A DNA stretch of 64,000 bases, from contig MKVW01000009.1 of the NCBI GenBank assembly GCA_001898965.1, positions 1,300,177-1,364,176 on the forward strand. The letters run 5' to 3'. Numbering within the stretch: position 1 is the first letter of the stretch; every line of letters begins with the position of its first letter. The stretch comes from Rhizobiales bacterium 62-17 (lineage in GTDB: Bacteria > Pseudomonadota > Alphaproteobacteria > Rhizobiales > Beijerinckiaceae). The translations under genes were made by a program, and so were the position numbers. The notes below the pieces were generated by a model that had not been told where the DNA came from, made no database searches, and saw only the letters and a program-made list of their open reading frames with translations. Positions 40,203 to 49,262 of this stretch are shown piece after piece.

Positions 40203-40916
40203 CTATTCCGCCACCCCGATCAGCCGGTCGAGCAGGGCATGGTCGGCCAAGAGTTCGGCGCTGGCGGAGGTGTGCACGATGGCGCCGTGATCGATGACCA
40301 GGCAGCGGTCGGAATGGGCGAGCGCGATATCGTGTTTCTGCTCGACCATGATGATGCTCATGGCGCTTTCGCGGCGCATTTTGTGGATGGCGGCAATCAT
40401 TTCCTGGACGATGAGCGGGGCCAGGCCCTCCACCGGCTCGTCGAGTAGCAGCAGGGATGGATTGGTGGCGAGCGCGCGGGCGATCACCAGCATCTGCTGT
40501 TCGCCGCCCGAGAGCTGGCGCGCGTAATGGCTGCGTCGTTCGGCGAGGCGCGGAAAGAGGTCGTAGAGCGCGGCCCTGGTCCACGGGCCGCCGCGATAGA
40601 CGACATCGAGATTCTCCGCGACGCTCAGGGTCGGAAACACTTCGCGCTCCTGCGGCACCCAACCGATGCCGAGCCGGTTACGCCGGAAGGGCGACAATTT
40701 CTCGATGCGCGTGCCGGCAAAGGTGATCTCGCCGCCCTGCCAGGTCGTCAGCCCGCACAGGGTCTCGATCAACGTGGTCTTGCCGACGCCGTTACGGCCG
40801 ATGACGACGAGCATTTCGCCGGGCGCGACATCGAAACTGACATCGTGCAGCACCTGCGCCGGGCCATAGCCGGCGGCGAGATTGCGGACGCTGAGCACGG
40901 CAGATTCAATTCCCAA
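40203..40916 (-). CDS. livF: Branched-chain amino-acid-type ABC transporter ATPase LivF
   Basis: A 237-residue ATPase, last gene of the liv operon. Walker A is GRNGVGKTT, the signature is LSGGEQQM and Walker B is LLLLDEPVEGLAP, all typical of LivF. The best start is the TTG at 40914-40916 with GGGAGGT 5 bases upstream; it lies within the last codons of livG, so the genes overlap by 11 bases and are translationally coupled. This gives the usual LivF length. Confidence 0.93.
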   Translation of the reverse strand: MGIESAVLSVRNLAAGYGPAQVLHDVSFDVAPGEMLVVIGRNGVGKTTLIETLCGLTTWQGGEITFAGTRIEKLSPFRRNRLGIGWVPQEREVFPTLSVAENLDVVYRGGPWTRAALYDLFPRLAERRSHYARQLSGGEQQMLVIARALATNPSLLLLDEPVEGLAPLIVQEMIAAIHKMRRESAMSIIMVEQKHDIALAHSDRCLVIDHGAIVHTSASAELLADHALLDRLIGVAE

Positions 40917-41667
40917 GATAGACCTCCCGCACGCGCGGGCTCTTGCGCACATTCTCCGGCGTATCGCTCAGCACCAGCGCCCCGGCGGCGAACACCGACA
41001 CCACGTCCGCATAGCTGAACACCAGGTTCATATCGTGTTCGATGAACAGGATGGTCGTCTCATCAGGCAGATGGGCGAGACGCGCGAACACCTCATGTCC
41101 CTGCTGCGTCGAAAGCCCGGCCGCCGGTTCGTCGAGCAGTAACAGCTTTGGGCGCAGCGCCAGCGCCAGCACGATCTCGAGCAGGCGTTGTTTGCCATAG
41201 GGCAAAGCCTCGGTCAGCGCATAGGCGTCCCGCTCCAGACCGAATTGATGCAGCAGTTCCATCGCTTCGCCGATGAGTTCTTTCTCGGCGGCGACGTGAC
41301 GGAGCGACAAGTGCGCTTTGCCTTCGCGCTCCAGCAGCGCCAGCGCGACGGATTCAAGCGGATTGAGCGCACGGAAAAGGGAATTGATCTGGAAGGTGCG
41401 CACCATGCCGGCCTTCACCCGTTCCTGCGGCGACAGGCGCGTCACGTCACGGCCCTCGAACATCACCGCGCCGGACTTCGGCTTCAACAAGCCGGTGACC
41501 AGGCTGACGAACGTGGTCTTGCCGGCGCCATTGGGGCCGATGATGGCGTGACGTTCGCCACGCTTGAGCGTGAAGTTCATGCGCTCAAAGATGACGAGGC
41601 CGCCGAAGGCCATGTGCAGGTCGCGCGTTTCCAGCACGAGATCGGCTGAAGCTGGCGTCTCTGTCAT
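40906..41667 (-). CDS. livG: Branched-chain amino-acid-type ABC transporter ATPase LivG
   Basis: A 253-residue ATPase. Walker A is GPNGAGKTT, the Q-loop is in VRTFQINSLFRALNPLES, and Walker B is LLLLDEPAAGLS. The LivG-type ALTEALPYGKQRLLEI replaces the classical LSGGQ with a YGKQR variant, normal for this subfamily. The start ATG at 41665-41667 overlaps the livM stop. It forms the ATPase heterodimer with LivF. Confidence 0.95.
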   Translation of the reverse strand: MTETPASADLVLETRDLHMAFGGLVIFERMNFTLKRGERHAIIGPNGAGKTTFVSLVTGLLKPKSGAVMFEGRDVTRLSPQERVKAGMVRTFQINSLFRALNPLESVALALLEREGKAHLSLRHVAAEKELIGEAMELLHQFGLERDAYALTEALPYGKQRLLEIVLALALRPKLLLLDEPAAGLSTQQGHEVFARLAHLPDETTILFIEHDMNLVFSYADVVSVFAAGALVLSDTPENVRKSPRVREVYLGN

Positions 41668-42680
41668 GGCGATGCGCCTCGTCGGCCGCGCCAGCGGGTG
41701 TAAACATCCTCGATCGTCGGCAGGATGCCCTTGCGGAAGAAGGACACGACGACGACAAGGAGAAGGCCGATCCAGAAATACCAATAGACCGGGCTGATCG
41801 CTGCCAGCCAATCGCGCAGGAACAGGAAGATCAGCGCGCCGATGAAGCCGCCATAGAGCCTGCCGGCACCGCCGATGATGAGGATGACGAGCACGTCGGC
41901 GGAGCGCTGAAACGACAGCGACGAGGGCGCGACGAATTGCGTCGTCTGGGTGAGCAGCGCGCCGGAGGCACCGGCCAAGGCGGCGGCGAGCGCGAAGGCG
42001 CGGGACACATCGCCTTCCACGGGCGCGCCGAGCATGATCATGCGCCGCGGATTCTCGCGCGCGCCGGTCAAAGCGAGACCAAACGGCGACTTGATGATCG
42101 CCCGCGTCGCGACGAAGAGGACGAAGGTGACGATCAAGGCGTACCAGAAGGCGGTGCGGCCGAAAATGTCGAAGCGGAACAGGCCCAGCACCGGATCGAT
42201 GACGATGCCCTGCAAACCGTCGTCGCCGCCGGTGATCTCGGTCGAACGATGCACCAGATCGTAGAGAATGAGATTGAGCCCGAGTGTCACCATCAATAGT
42301 GCGACGCCGGCCACCCGTTGCACCAGCTTGCCAGTGAGCCAGCCGACACCGGCTGCGACCAGCATCGCGAGGACGAGGGCGCTGATCGGCTCGGTCCAGC
42401 CAAACTTGCCGCAATAGCCCGCCACATAGGCGCCGATGCCGAAGAAAGCCGCGTGGCCGAGCGAGGGAATGCCGCGATAGCCGAGCAGCACGTCGAGCGA
42501 CATGGCGAACAGGCCCCAGATGAAAATCTGGCTCATCAGCACCAGATCGGCATGGGGCCAGAAATACAGACTGGCGAGCGCCAGCCAGAAAAGGATCTCG
42601 AAAATGTTCCAGCGCGACAGGCTGGCGAAATAGCCGGTGCCGGATGCGGCGCGGTTTTGCGGGCTGTCGAAAGCGCTCAT
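41664..42680 (-). CDS. livM: Branched-chain amino-acid-type ABC transporter permease LivM
   Basis: A 338-residue inner-membrane permease with about nine hydrophobic helices. The conserved LivM stretch GYRGIPSLGHAAFFGIGAYVAGY is at the second helix and the cytoplasmic coupling loop is in RENPRRMIMLGAPVEGDVSRAFALAAALAG. The ATG overlaps the end of livH. It pairs with LivH to form the channel. Confidence 0.95.
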   Translation of the reverse strand: MSAFDSPQNRAASGTGYFASLSRWNIFEILFWLALASLYFWPHADLVLMSQIFIWGLFAMSLDVLLGYRGIPSLGHAAFFGIGAYVAGYCGKFGWTEPISALVLAMLVAAGVGWLTGKLVQRVAGVALLMVTLGLNLILYDLVHRSTEITGGDDGLQGIVIDPVLGLFRFDIFGRTAFWYALIVTFVLFVATRAIIKSPFGLALTGARENPRRMIMLGAPVEGDVSRAFALAAALAGASGALLTQTTQFVAPSSLSFQRSADVLVILIIGGAGRLYGGFIGALIFLFLRDWLAAISPVYWYFWIGLLLVVVVSFFRKGILPTIEDVYTRWRGRRGASP

Positions 42681-43540
42681 GCTTTGCGCCCCATCAGGCC
42701 TTGCGGACGCCACAGCATGCACAGCACCGTCAGCACATAGATGACGAAGCCGCCGAACTGCGGGAAGTAATATTTGCCCATCACATCGGCGACGCCGAGC
42801 GCGATTCCGGCGATCAAAGTGCCACTGATCGTGCCCATACCGCCGACCGAGACGATGATCAGAAGATAGACGAGATAGCGCAGCGGAAAGTTCGGATCGA
42901 GGCCAAGCAGATTGGCCGACAGCGCGCCGCCCAGCCCGGCAAGGCCGCCACCGACCGCGAAGGTGAGCGCGAAGATCAATCCGGTGTTGAGCCCGCAAGC
43001 CCCGGCCACCCGACGATTGTCGACGCAGGCCCGCACCATCGCGCCAAAGCGCGTGCGCTCGAGCCCCAGGATCAAGGCCAGCGCCATGGCAAGGCCGATG
43101 ACGATCAGGAAGATGCGATAGGTTTCAAGCGTCAGGCCGAAAATCTCGCGCTGGCCGATCAGCCAAGGCGGCATGTCGATGCGCTGATAGGTGCCGCCCC
43201 AGAAATAAGTCGCGGTGGCGATCGACATGAACACCAGGCCGATGGTCAACAGCACCTGGGTCAAATCGTCGGTGTTGTAGAAATGCCGGAAGACCAGCCG
43301 TTCCATGACGACCGAGAGAACGCCGATGACAAGGAAGACCAGCGGTAGGGTCAAAAGGAACGGAACGCCGAACCACTGCATAGCCATGACCATCACATAG
43401 CCGCCGAACATCGAAAAGCTGGCTTGGGCCAGATTGACGAAGTTCATCATGCCGAGCGTCACCGAGAGCCCGACCGACATGATGAACAGCAGGAAGCCAT
43501 AGGCGATGCCGTTGAAGAGCACCGTCAGAACAGCCGACAT
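42677..43540 (-). CDS. livH: Branched-chain amino-acid-type ABC transporter permease LivH
   Basis: A 287-residue permease with about eight membrane helices. The LivH hallmark GLSVTLGMMNFVNLAQASFSMFGGY is near the N-terminus. The loop VACVDNRRVAGACGLNTGLI-like region contacts the ATPase. It is the first membrane gene after livK; 185 bases between them are filled mostly by a palindromic repeat. Confidence 0.95.
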   Translation of the reverse strand: MSAVLTVLFNGIAYGFLLFIMSVGLSVTLGMMNFVNLAQASFSMFGGYVMVMAMQWFGVPFLLTLPLVFLVIGVLSVVMERLVFRHFYNTDDLTQVLLTIGLVFMSIATATYFWGGTYQRIDMPPWLIGQREIFGLTLETYRIFLIVIGLAMALALILGLERTRFGAMVRACVDNRRVAGACGLNTGLIFALTFAVGGGLAGLGGALSANLLGLDPNFPLRYLVYLLIIVSVGGMGTISGTLIAGIALGVADVMGKYYFPQFGGFVIYVLTVLCMLWRPQGLMGRKA

Positions 43541-43573
43541 GAGCGGTTCTCTCTCTCTAGCGTTTCATTCTTA

Positions 43574-43713
43574 CCGTCATTGCGAGCGCAGCGAAGCAAT
43601 CCAGGAGCCAAACTGGAAATCTTGGATATTGATACGCCTGCGCCGCGGGCATTTCTTGAAGCTCCAGCACACGCTCCTGGATTGCTTCGTCGCTGCGCTC
43701 CTCGCAATGACGG
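43574..43713. repeat. Palindromic intergenic repeat, family 2, copy 5 (within the liv operon)
   Basis: CCGTCATTGCGAGCGCAGCG and AAGCAATCCAGGAGCC on the left pair with GCTCCTGGATTGCTTCG and CTCCTCGCAATGACGG on the right around a loop of about 65 bases. It is between livK and livH, so it would be transcribed as a long stem inside the operon message. Confidence 0.9.
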
Positions 43714-43725
43714 CATGGCGCTTTT

Positions 43726-44889
43726 CTATTTAAACCCGACGTTGCTGAAACTCTCGATTTCGACGTTCTGCAACACGCCGTCCACCTTGTCGACGCGACG
43801 GATGTAGATGTTCTGGATGATGTCGCCGTTGTTCTTGTCGATGGTGACGGGGCCGCGCGGGCTTTCGAACGTGCGGCCATGGACGAAGGAGATGAACTTG
43901 TCCGCATCGAACTTGCCGGCGCCTTGGGCGTTCAAGGCGTCATAGGTGAGGCGCATGGAGTCATAGACCGCCAGTGCCCCCCAGCCGATCCGCTGTTTGC
44001 CGTTCAGTTCCGCCCATTCCTTGACGAACTCCTTATTCAACGGCGAGTTGTGCTGGGTCGAATAAATGCCGGTGGTGATCGTGCCGATTGCCGCATCGCC
44101 GACCGCATCGATATAGGTCTCGTCGGTGATGTCGCCGGTGCCCATGATCTTGATGCCGGTGCTCTTGAGGCCGGAATCATTGATGGCGCGCAAAATGCCG
44201 ATGCTCAATTCGCCGATCGGCATGAAGATGAACACCGCATCCGCCTTGGCATCGCGCATGCGCTGCATATAACCGGAGAATTCCGGATTGGAGACGGGGA
44301 TGCGCACATTGCCGGCGAGTTCGCCATTGGCTTCTTTCAGCGCTTCCAGGAAATACTTTTCGCAATCATGGCCCGGCGCGAAATCGGCGACGGCGACATA
44401 GACGCGCTTCCAGCCGTTCTTCACCGCATAGGATGCCAGCGGCCGGCACAGTTGCGGCACGGCGAAGAAGGTACGCGTCGAATATTTCGATTTCTCGCCG
44501 ATGATGCCGGTCGTCGCCGCGCCGGTGACGAAGGACGGCACCTTGGCTTCCATCAGGATCGGCGCCGCGGCCAATGTATTGGGCGTATAGTCCGGCCCGA
44601 TCAGCAGATTGACGCGCTCGCGGGTGACGACTTCCTGCACCAGCCGTTTGGCGACTTCCGGATTGGGACCTGTCGTATCGCGGCGAATGAGTTCGATTTT
44701 CTTGCCGCCGGCGGTATCGCCGTATTTCTTCATGAACAGTTTGACGGCGCCGTCGGCCTGCTGGCCGCCCAGCGACGTGATGCCCGAAAAGCTTTGCAGA
44801 ATGCCGATCTTCACCGTCTCTTGCGCTTGCGCGGCAAAGCCTGCCAGCGTGAGTGCGGTCGCCGCCAGCGCGGAACATACGATCCTCAT
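43726..44889 (-). CDS. livK: Branched-chain amino-acid-type ABC transporter binding protein LivK
   Basis: A 387-residue periplasmic binding protein. The signal peptide (MRIVCSALAATALTLAGFAA) is cleaved near AQAQ, followed by ETVKIGILQSFSGITSLGGQ. The two lobes follow the Leu/Ile/Val-binding fold (DYTPNTLAAAPILMEAKVPSF; QRMRDAKADAVFIFMPIGE). GGGAGGA precedes the ATG at 44887-44889. Many alphaproteobacterial LivK proteins bind aromatic acids or amides rather than branched amino acids, so the ligand is open. It is the first gene of the operon. Confidence 0.93.
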   Translation of the reverse strand: MRIVCSALAATALTLAGFAAQAQETVKIGILQSFSGITSLGGQQADGAVKLFMKKYGDTAGGKKIELIRRDTTGPNPEVAKRLVQEVVTRERVNLLIGPDYTPNTLAAAPILMEAKVPSFVTGAATTGIIGEKSKYSTRTFFAVPQLCRPLASYAVKNGWKRVYVAVADFAPGHDCEKYFLEALKEANGELAGNVRIPVSNPEFSGYMQRMRDAKADAVFIFMPIGELSIGILRAINDSGLKSTGIKIMGTGDITDETYIDAVGDAAIGTITTGIYSTQHNSPLNKEFVKEWAELNGKQRIGWGALAVYDSMRLTYDALNAQGAGKFDADKFISFVHGRTFESPRGPVTIDKNNGDIIQNIYIRRVDKVDGVLQNVEIESFSNVGFK

Positions 44890-44984
44890 GGCTTCCCTCC
44901 CCATCGGACCGGCGCGTCATGGCGCGCTCGGTACCGACAGGTTCGCCGGAAAGCTGGGTGCTGTCCAGTCCAGACGTTAGTGGT

Positions 44985-46265
44985 TTAAAGCCCCGACGGC
45001 TTGCCGGCCACGGCCACCAGCAGGCGTTCGTGATCGAACAGGCGCTTGGCGACGCGGCGCGCGTCGTCGAGGGTGACGGCGGCGATCAGGCCGTTGCGGC
45101 GATCGAGGTAGTCGACTGGATAGCCGTCGGTCTGCAGCGACACGAGATTGGCGGCGATCTTGGTCGACGTGTCGAAGCGCAGCGCATAGGAGCCGATCAT
45201 ATATTTCTGCGCCTTCGCCAGTTCCTCGGCGGTCGGTCCCGTCTCGGCGATCTTGTTGATCTCCTCCTCGATCACCTGAAGCGATTCGGCGGCGCGCTCG
45301 TTCTTGGTCGACGTGCCGCCCGAGAACAGTGCGGTATGGTCGTTGGCGTGCAATTGCGTCCACACCGAATAGGCGAGGCCGCGCTTTTCGCGCACTTCCT
45401 TGAACAGGCGGGCGGAGAACACGCCGCCGCCCAGAATGTGGTTGACCACGGCGCCGGTGATGAAATCGGCGTCATGGCGGGCAATGCCCGGCAGGCTGAA
45501 GCGCAGGGTCGATTGCGGCACGTCGATCTCTATCACCTTGCGCGTGCCGGCGCCTTGCGGCGCAATGTCGGGAATGGCGGTCAGCGACGGTGCGGCCGGC
45601 AGCGTGCCGAACACGTGATCGATGAGTTTCGCCAGCCGGGCGGCATCGATGGCGCCGACGACGGCGACCTTGAGATTGCTCAGCGCGAACAGCCGTTGCC
45701 GCAGCGCCGCGATATCGCCACGGCCGATCAGCGGCACGCTTTCCAGGCTGCCGCCGGTCGGCAGGCCATAGGGATGGCTGGGGAAGGCGGCTTCCCGCCA
45801 CGCCTTGCCGGATACCGCATTGGGATCGTTGGTTTCGTGGCGCAGGCCGGCGATGAGCTGGCTGCGCACCCGTTCGATCGCATCCGCGTCGAAACGCGGC
45901 TCGTTGACCGCGAGGCGCAGCATCTCGAACGCCGCGTCGATGTTCCGCGACAGGGTTTTCATCTCGCCATGGAAATTGTCCTGGCCGGTATGAAACGACA
46001 GTTCGATGGCCTTGTCGTCGAGGGCGCGATGGAAGGCATCGGCATCGAGCGTGCCGGCGCCTTCGTCAAGCAGGCCGGCGAGTACGGTGGCGGTGCCGGA
46101 AAGCCCGGCGGGATCCTGGGTCGAACCACCCTTGAAAGCAAAGTCTACGGCGACAAGCGGGACGGCATAATCTTCCACCAACCAGACTTCGATGCCGCGC
46201 GGTGTGACGATTTTCTGGACGGTTTCGGCGCGGCTCTTGCTGCGGATTTCTGCTGCTGCGTTCAT
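44985..46265 (-). CDS. M16-family zinc-peptidase homologue, non-catalytic subunit
   Basis: A 426-residue pitrilysin-fold protein. It has the M16 pattern VTPRGIEVWLVEDYAVPLVAVDFAFKGGS and the pro-rich GVFSARLFKEVREKRGLAYSVW of the C-terminal half, but the inverted zinc motif HxxEH is missing, so it should be the inactive, Arg/Tyr-providing partner of the heterodimeric M16 enzyme. Its active partner is encoded just upstream on the same strand. The start is taken as the ATG at 46263-46265. Confidence 0.9.
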   Translation of the reverse strand: MNAAAEIRSKSRAETVQKIVTPRGIEVWLVEDYAVPLVAVDFAFKGGSTQDPAGLSGTATVLAGLLDEGAGTLDADAFHRALDDKAIELSFHTGQDNFHGEMKTLSRNIDAAFEMLRLAVNEPRFDADAIERVRSQLIAGLRHETNDPNAVSGKAWREAAFPSHPYGLPTGGSLESVPLIGRGDIAALRQRLFALSNLKVAVVGAIDAARLAKLIDHVFGTLPAAPSLTAIPDIAPQGAGTRKVIEIDVPQSTLRFSLPGIARHDADFITGAVVNHILGGGVFSARLFKEVREKRGLAYSVWTQLHANDHTALFSGGTSTKNERAAESLQVIEEEINKIAETGPTAEELAKAQKYMIGSYALRFDTSTKIAANLVSLQTDGYPVDYLDRRNGLIAAVTLDDARRVAKRLFDHERLLVAVAGKPSGL

Positions 46266-46338
46266 GATCAATCCAACTCGAAACAAGCAAGGCGTCCGCG
46301 CACAACGGCGCGGACACGCATGAAATGGGGCGTGGCGG

Positions 46339-47700
46339 TCAGGCCGCCTGCGCCTCGCTGTCGTCTTTCATCCGCAGGAAGCCGGTCACGGCCCGATTGG
46401 GCGTCAACCACTTCGCCACCGCGGCGCGCACCTGTTCGGCGCTCACGGCGTCGATGCGATTGGGCCATTCCTTCACGTCCTTGACCGTATGGCCGGTCGT
46501 CAGCGCCGCGCCATACCAGCGCGCCAGCGACGTCTGGCTGTCCTGCGCATAGACCGCATCGGCGATGAGCCGGGTCTTGGCGCGGGCGAGATCGGCTTCC
46601 GGCACCGGCGTTTTCGCCATCGCATCGATGACGGCGCCGACTTCCGCGTCGAGTTCTTCGAGCGAGACCTCGGGGGTGGGCACCGCATAGGCATAGAAGC
46701 GCGTGTCGTCGAGCGACGTGCCCATGTAGTAGGTGCCGGCGGCGACCGCGATCTTCTTGTCGACGACCAAGGCATGATAGAGCCGGCTCGTCGGACCACC
46801 GCCCAACAGATGCGAGGCGAGTTCGAGCGCTTCCGCTTCGCCCGGCTCCGCCGTCGTGTAGGAGGGCACCAGATAGACGCGCTGTTCGCTCGGCTGCTCG
46901 ACCTTTTCATCGGCGAGCTGGACGAGACGATGGGCGCGCGGCGGCGGCTCCTTCGTGCGGGTGCGACGCGGCGCTTCGCCACGCGCCGGAATCTTGCCGT
47001 AGGTGTCTTCGGCGAGCGCGCGCACTTCGTCGCTGGTCACGTCGCCGGCGATGACGAGAACGGCGTTTTCGGGTGTGTAGAAGCGCTTATAATAGGTCAG
47101 CGCATCGGTGCGATCGAGGCCTTCGATCTCATGCTCCCAACCGATGATCGGCTTGCCATAGGGATGATGGGTGTAGAGCGCGGCCTGCACCGCTTCGCCA
47201 AGCTGCGCGGCGGGATCGCTGTCGGTGCGCATGCGCCGCTCTTCCAGCACCACGTCGCGTTCCGGCGTCACCACGTCGTCGGTGAGCACCAGATTGGTCA
47301 TCCGGTCCGCTTCGAAGTCCATCACGACCGGCAGATGCTCTTTCGGCACGCGCTGGTAGTAGGCGGTGTAGTCGATCGAGGTGAAGGCGTTTTCCTGGCC
47401 GCCGAGTTCGGCGACGATTTCGGAGAATTCGCCCTTGGGATGACGGGCCGTGCCTTTGAACATCAAATGTTCAAGGAAGTGCGCTATGCCGGATTTGCCG
47501 ACCGGATCATCGGCGGAGCCGTTGCGATACCACACCATATGCGTGGCGACAGGGGCGCGATTGTCGGGAATAACAACGACTTCCAATCCGTTGGCGAGAT
47601 GGAAGTGGCCGATATCGGGGCCTGCGCCTTTCGCGTCGGGGGCCGTCGCATGGGGCGTGAGGGCGGCGCTGGCGCCTTTTCCCTGGGCTTGAACTGTCAA
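46339..47700 (-). CDS. M16-family zinc peptidase, catalytic subunit
   Basis: A 453-residue pitrilysin-type metallopeptidase with the inverted zinc motif HFLEHLMFKG, followed by GGQENAFTSIDYTAYYQRV, where the third zinc ligand region lies downstream. It resembles mitochondrial processing-peptidase beta. It forms a complex with the HxxEH-less subunit encoded 73 bases downstream. No signal peptide is evident; the first 25 residues are Ala/Pro-rich. Such pairs degrade peptides in the periplasm or cytoplasm of alphaproteobacteria. Confidence 0.94.
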   Translation of the reverse strand: MTVQAQGKGASAALTPHATAPDAKGAGPDIGHFHLANGLEVVVIPDNRAPVATHMVWYRNGSADDPVGKSGIAHFLEHLMFKGTARHPKGEFSEIVAELGGQENAFTSIDYTAYYQRVPKEHLPVVMDFEADRMTNLVLTDDVVTPERDVVLEERRMRTDSDPAAQLGEAVQAALYTHHPYGKPIIGWEHEIEGLDRTDALTYYKRFYTPENAVLVIAGDVTSDEVRALAEDTYGKIPARGEAPRRTRTKEPPPRAHRLVQLADEKVEQPSEQRVYLVPSYTTAEPGEAEALELASHLLGGGPTSRLYHALVVDKKIAVAAGTYYMGTSLDDTRFYAYAVPTPEVSLEELDAEVGAVIDAMAKTPVPEADLARAKTRLIADAVYAQDSQTSLARWYGAALTTGHTVKDVKEWPNRIDAVSAEQVRAAVAKWLTPNRAVTGFLRMKDDSEAQAA

Positions 47701-47858
47701 TTGCGTTCCTTCCGCATGTCGCCCCGCCGTTTACCCCTGGCGGGGAACGACGGTTCGGAAAGACGCAATATAGGTGCTCGAATGGCGTTCGTCATGCCCC
47801 GTGGCGCGCGGGAGCGACGGGCCTGTTCGTAGGGTTACCTCAAGCGGATTGCCCAAAA

Positions 47859-47890
47859 GAAAAGCGCGTTTCGCTGGAAACGCGCTTTTC
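47859..47890 (-). terminator. Hairpin terminator of the 47946 gene (head of a family-3 element)
   Basis: A perfect 13-bp stem (47859-47871 with 47878-47890) around CGCTGG is followed on the minus strand by TTTT. It lies 56 bases after the stop of the secreted-protein gene and would end that transcript. It is also the hairpin part of a diverged family-3 palindromic element. Confidence 0.75.
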
Positions 47891-47935
47891 GAAGATTTTC
47901 CGATCTGACGATCCGCCAAACGGCGAAACGCCAGG
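47859..47935 (+). repeat. Palindromic element, family 3, copy D (short, diverged)
   Basis: The hairpin GCGCGTTTCGCTGGAAACGC matches copy C, and the following GATCCGCCAAAC with GAAACGCCAGGAT matches the tail of copy B. A stretch of about 25 bases present in copies A-C, including the second TTTGACGC, is missing. It is oriented plus, opposite to the flanking genes. Confidence 0.6.
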
Positions 47936-47945
47936 ATTATAAAGA

Positions 47946-48680
47946 TTACTGATTCTCGTAGCGCTCGCGGCGGATACGGGCTTCCTCGCGGGCCTGGCCG
48001 GCCGCATCCAGAAGCGGCACTTCCTCGCGCGGCGCTTCAACGGTCGCCTTGACCGTCGTGGTGGCGCGGCGCAGGCCGGTCGGCGGATCGGTCAGGGCCT
48101 TGCGGTCCGGCTCGACACCCGCCTGCAGGTCGCGGCTGGTATCTTCCTTGCTGCGGGTGTTCTTCATCACATACCAGTAGCGGGCCTGGTTGCAGATTTC
48201 GCCATAGCTATTGGTGCCGCCGGCGCCGCATTGCTCGTCGCCGGGGTTGCGCGGACCGGGGCCGGCGGTACGGCCGCGGGCCAGCTCCTCGTTGCTCATG
48301 CGATTCGTGCCGAGATAATCGGTGTCCCGGTTGCGATTCTTGGCGGCATTGGCCCTCAGGCGACGGCCTTCGTCGTAATCCTGCGGCCAGTTGGGATTGC
48401 GGGCTGCGGCGCCATTGCCCGGCGCCGGCAAAGCCGTCTTGTCGCGCGGCAGGACCAGCGGTGCGCGCTCGCGATATTGAATGCGCGGCTTTTCGTCCTC
48501 GTCGCCGGCGCCCATGCCAAAACCGATGGCATAGCCGGCAAGACCTTTCATGGTCTCCAGAAAGCTTTGGTCGCCATCGTCGAGTGCGCTCGCCGGCGTC
48601 ACCGCCAGAAAGCCTCCGGTCAGGGCGGCGGCCGCCGCCAGCGTGATCGTGCGGCCCAGGGCCGGCATGCGAAGGGTCAT
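47946..48680 (-). CDS. Secreted protein of unknown function
   Basis: A 244-residue exported protein. The signal peptide (LGRTITLAAAAALTGGFLAV) is cleaved near ASA. The mature part has a GLAGYAIGFGMGAGDE segment and two cysteines (EQCGAGG, EICNQARYWYVMKN), then a charged C-terminal region. No named family is recognised. Of three in-frame starts (48692, 48686, 48680) I chose the last, which has GAGG at the right distance. It lies between lspA and the M16 pair. Confidence 0.7.
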   Translation of the reverse strand: MTLRMPALGRTITLAAAAALTGGFLAVTPASALDDGDQSFLETMKGLAGYAIGFGMGAGDEDEKPRIQYRERAPLVLPRDKTALPAPGNGAAARNPNWPQDYDEGRRLRANAAKNRNRDTDYLGTNRMSNEELARGRTAGPGPRNPGDEQCGAGGTNSYGEICNQARYWYVMKNTRSKEDTSRDLQAGVEPDRKALTDPPTGLRRATTTVKATVEAPREEVPLLDAAGQAREEARIRRERYENQ

Positions 48681-48758
48681 ACTCATCCTCACTCGCGCAA
48701 ATCGAGCCGCCGAACCTGCCCGCCATTGAGGGCGATTTAGTGGCGCTACGGCTCTGCT

Positions 48759-49262
48759 TTAGCCGGCTGCGCCATCCGCGCGATCCTGCCGACTTTCTCC
48801 TGTAAAGAGTGTTTCATACAGCAAGAGGGCCACACCGGCAACGATGGCGACATCTGCGAGGTTGAAAACATACCACGACAGACGCCCATAACGCTCTGTA
48901 TCCATATGGAAATAAAAGAAATCTGCGACGGCGCCATATTGCCAGCGATCATAGGCATTGCCGAGCGCGCCGCCGATGATCAGGCCGAGGCCGAAGGTGG
49001 TGAGCGCGCTGCCGGCCCGCCACAGCCAGATCGCCAAAAACAGCACGGCGGTCGCCATCAGCGCCAGCAGAATCAGCGGATGCACCTGCAGCCAGGAATA
49101 GGAAATGCCGGTGTTGAAGACCAACACCAGATCGAACCAGGGGGTCACCGACACCGGCTGCCGGGCGCCGATGTCGTAGGTATAGAGCATCCAATGCTTG
49201 TGGCCCTGGTCGATGACCAGGGCCAGGAAGACGGCGAAGAGACCGAGGACGCGCGGCGTCAC
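48759..49262 (-). CDS. lspA: Lipoprotein signal peptidase (signal peptidase II)
   Basis: A 167-residue inner-membrane aspartyl peptidase with four hydrophobic segments. The two catalytic Asp motifs are [18 protein letters not shown] and FNLADVAIV. It cleaves prolipoprotein signal peptides after lipid attachment. The start GTG overlaps the stop of ileS (GTGA), the conserved alphaproteobacterial arrangement. Confidence 0.95.
   Translation of the reverse strand: MTPRVLGLFAVFLALVIDQGHKHWMLYTYDIGARQPVSVTPWFDLVLVFNTGISYSWLQVHPLILLALMATAVLFLAIWLWRAGSALTTFGLGLIIGGALGNAYDRWQYGAVADFFYFHMDTERYGRLSWYVFNLADVAIVAGVALLLYETLFTGESRQDRADGAAG

Noticed and set aside
44985..46265. The HxxEH-less M16 gene as a damaged pseudogene
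   Set aside because: The frame is intact at full length and loss of the zinc motif in one partner is normal for heterodimeric M16 peptidases.
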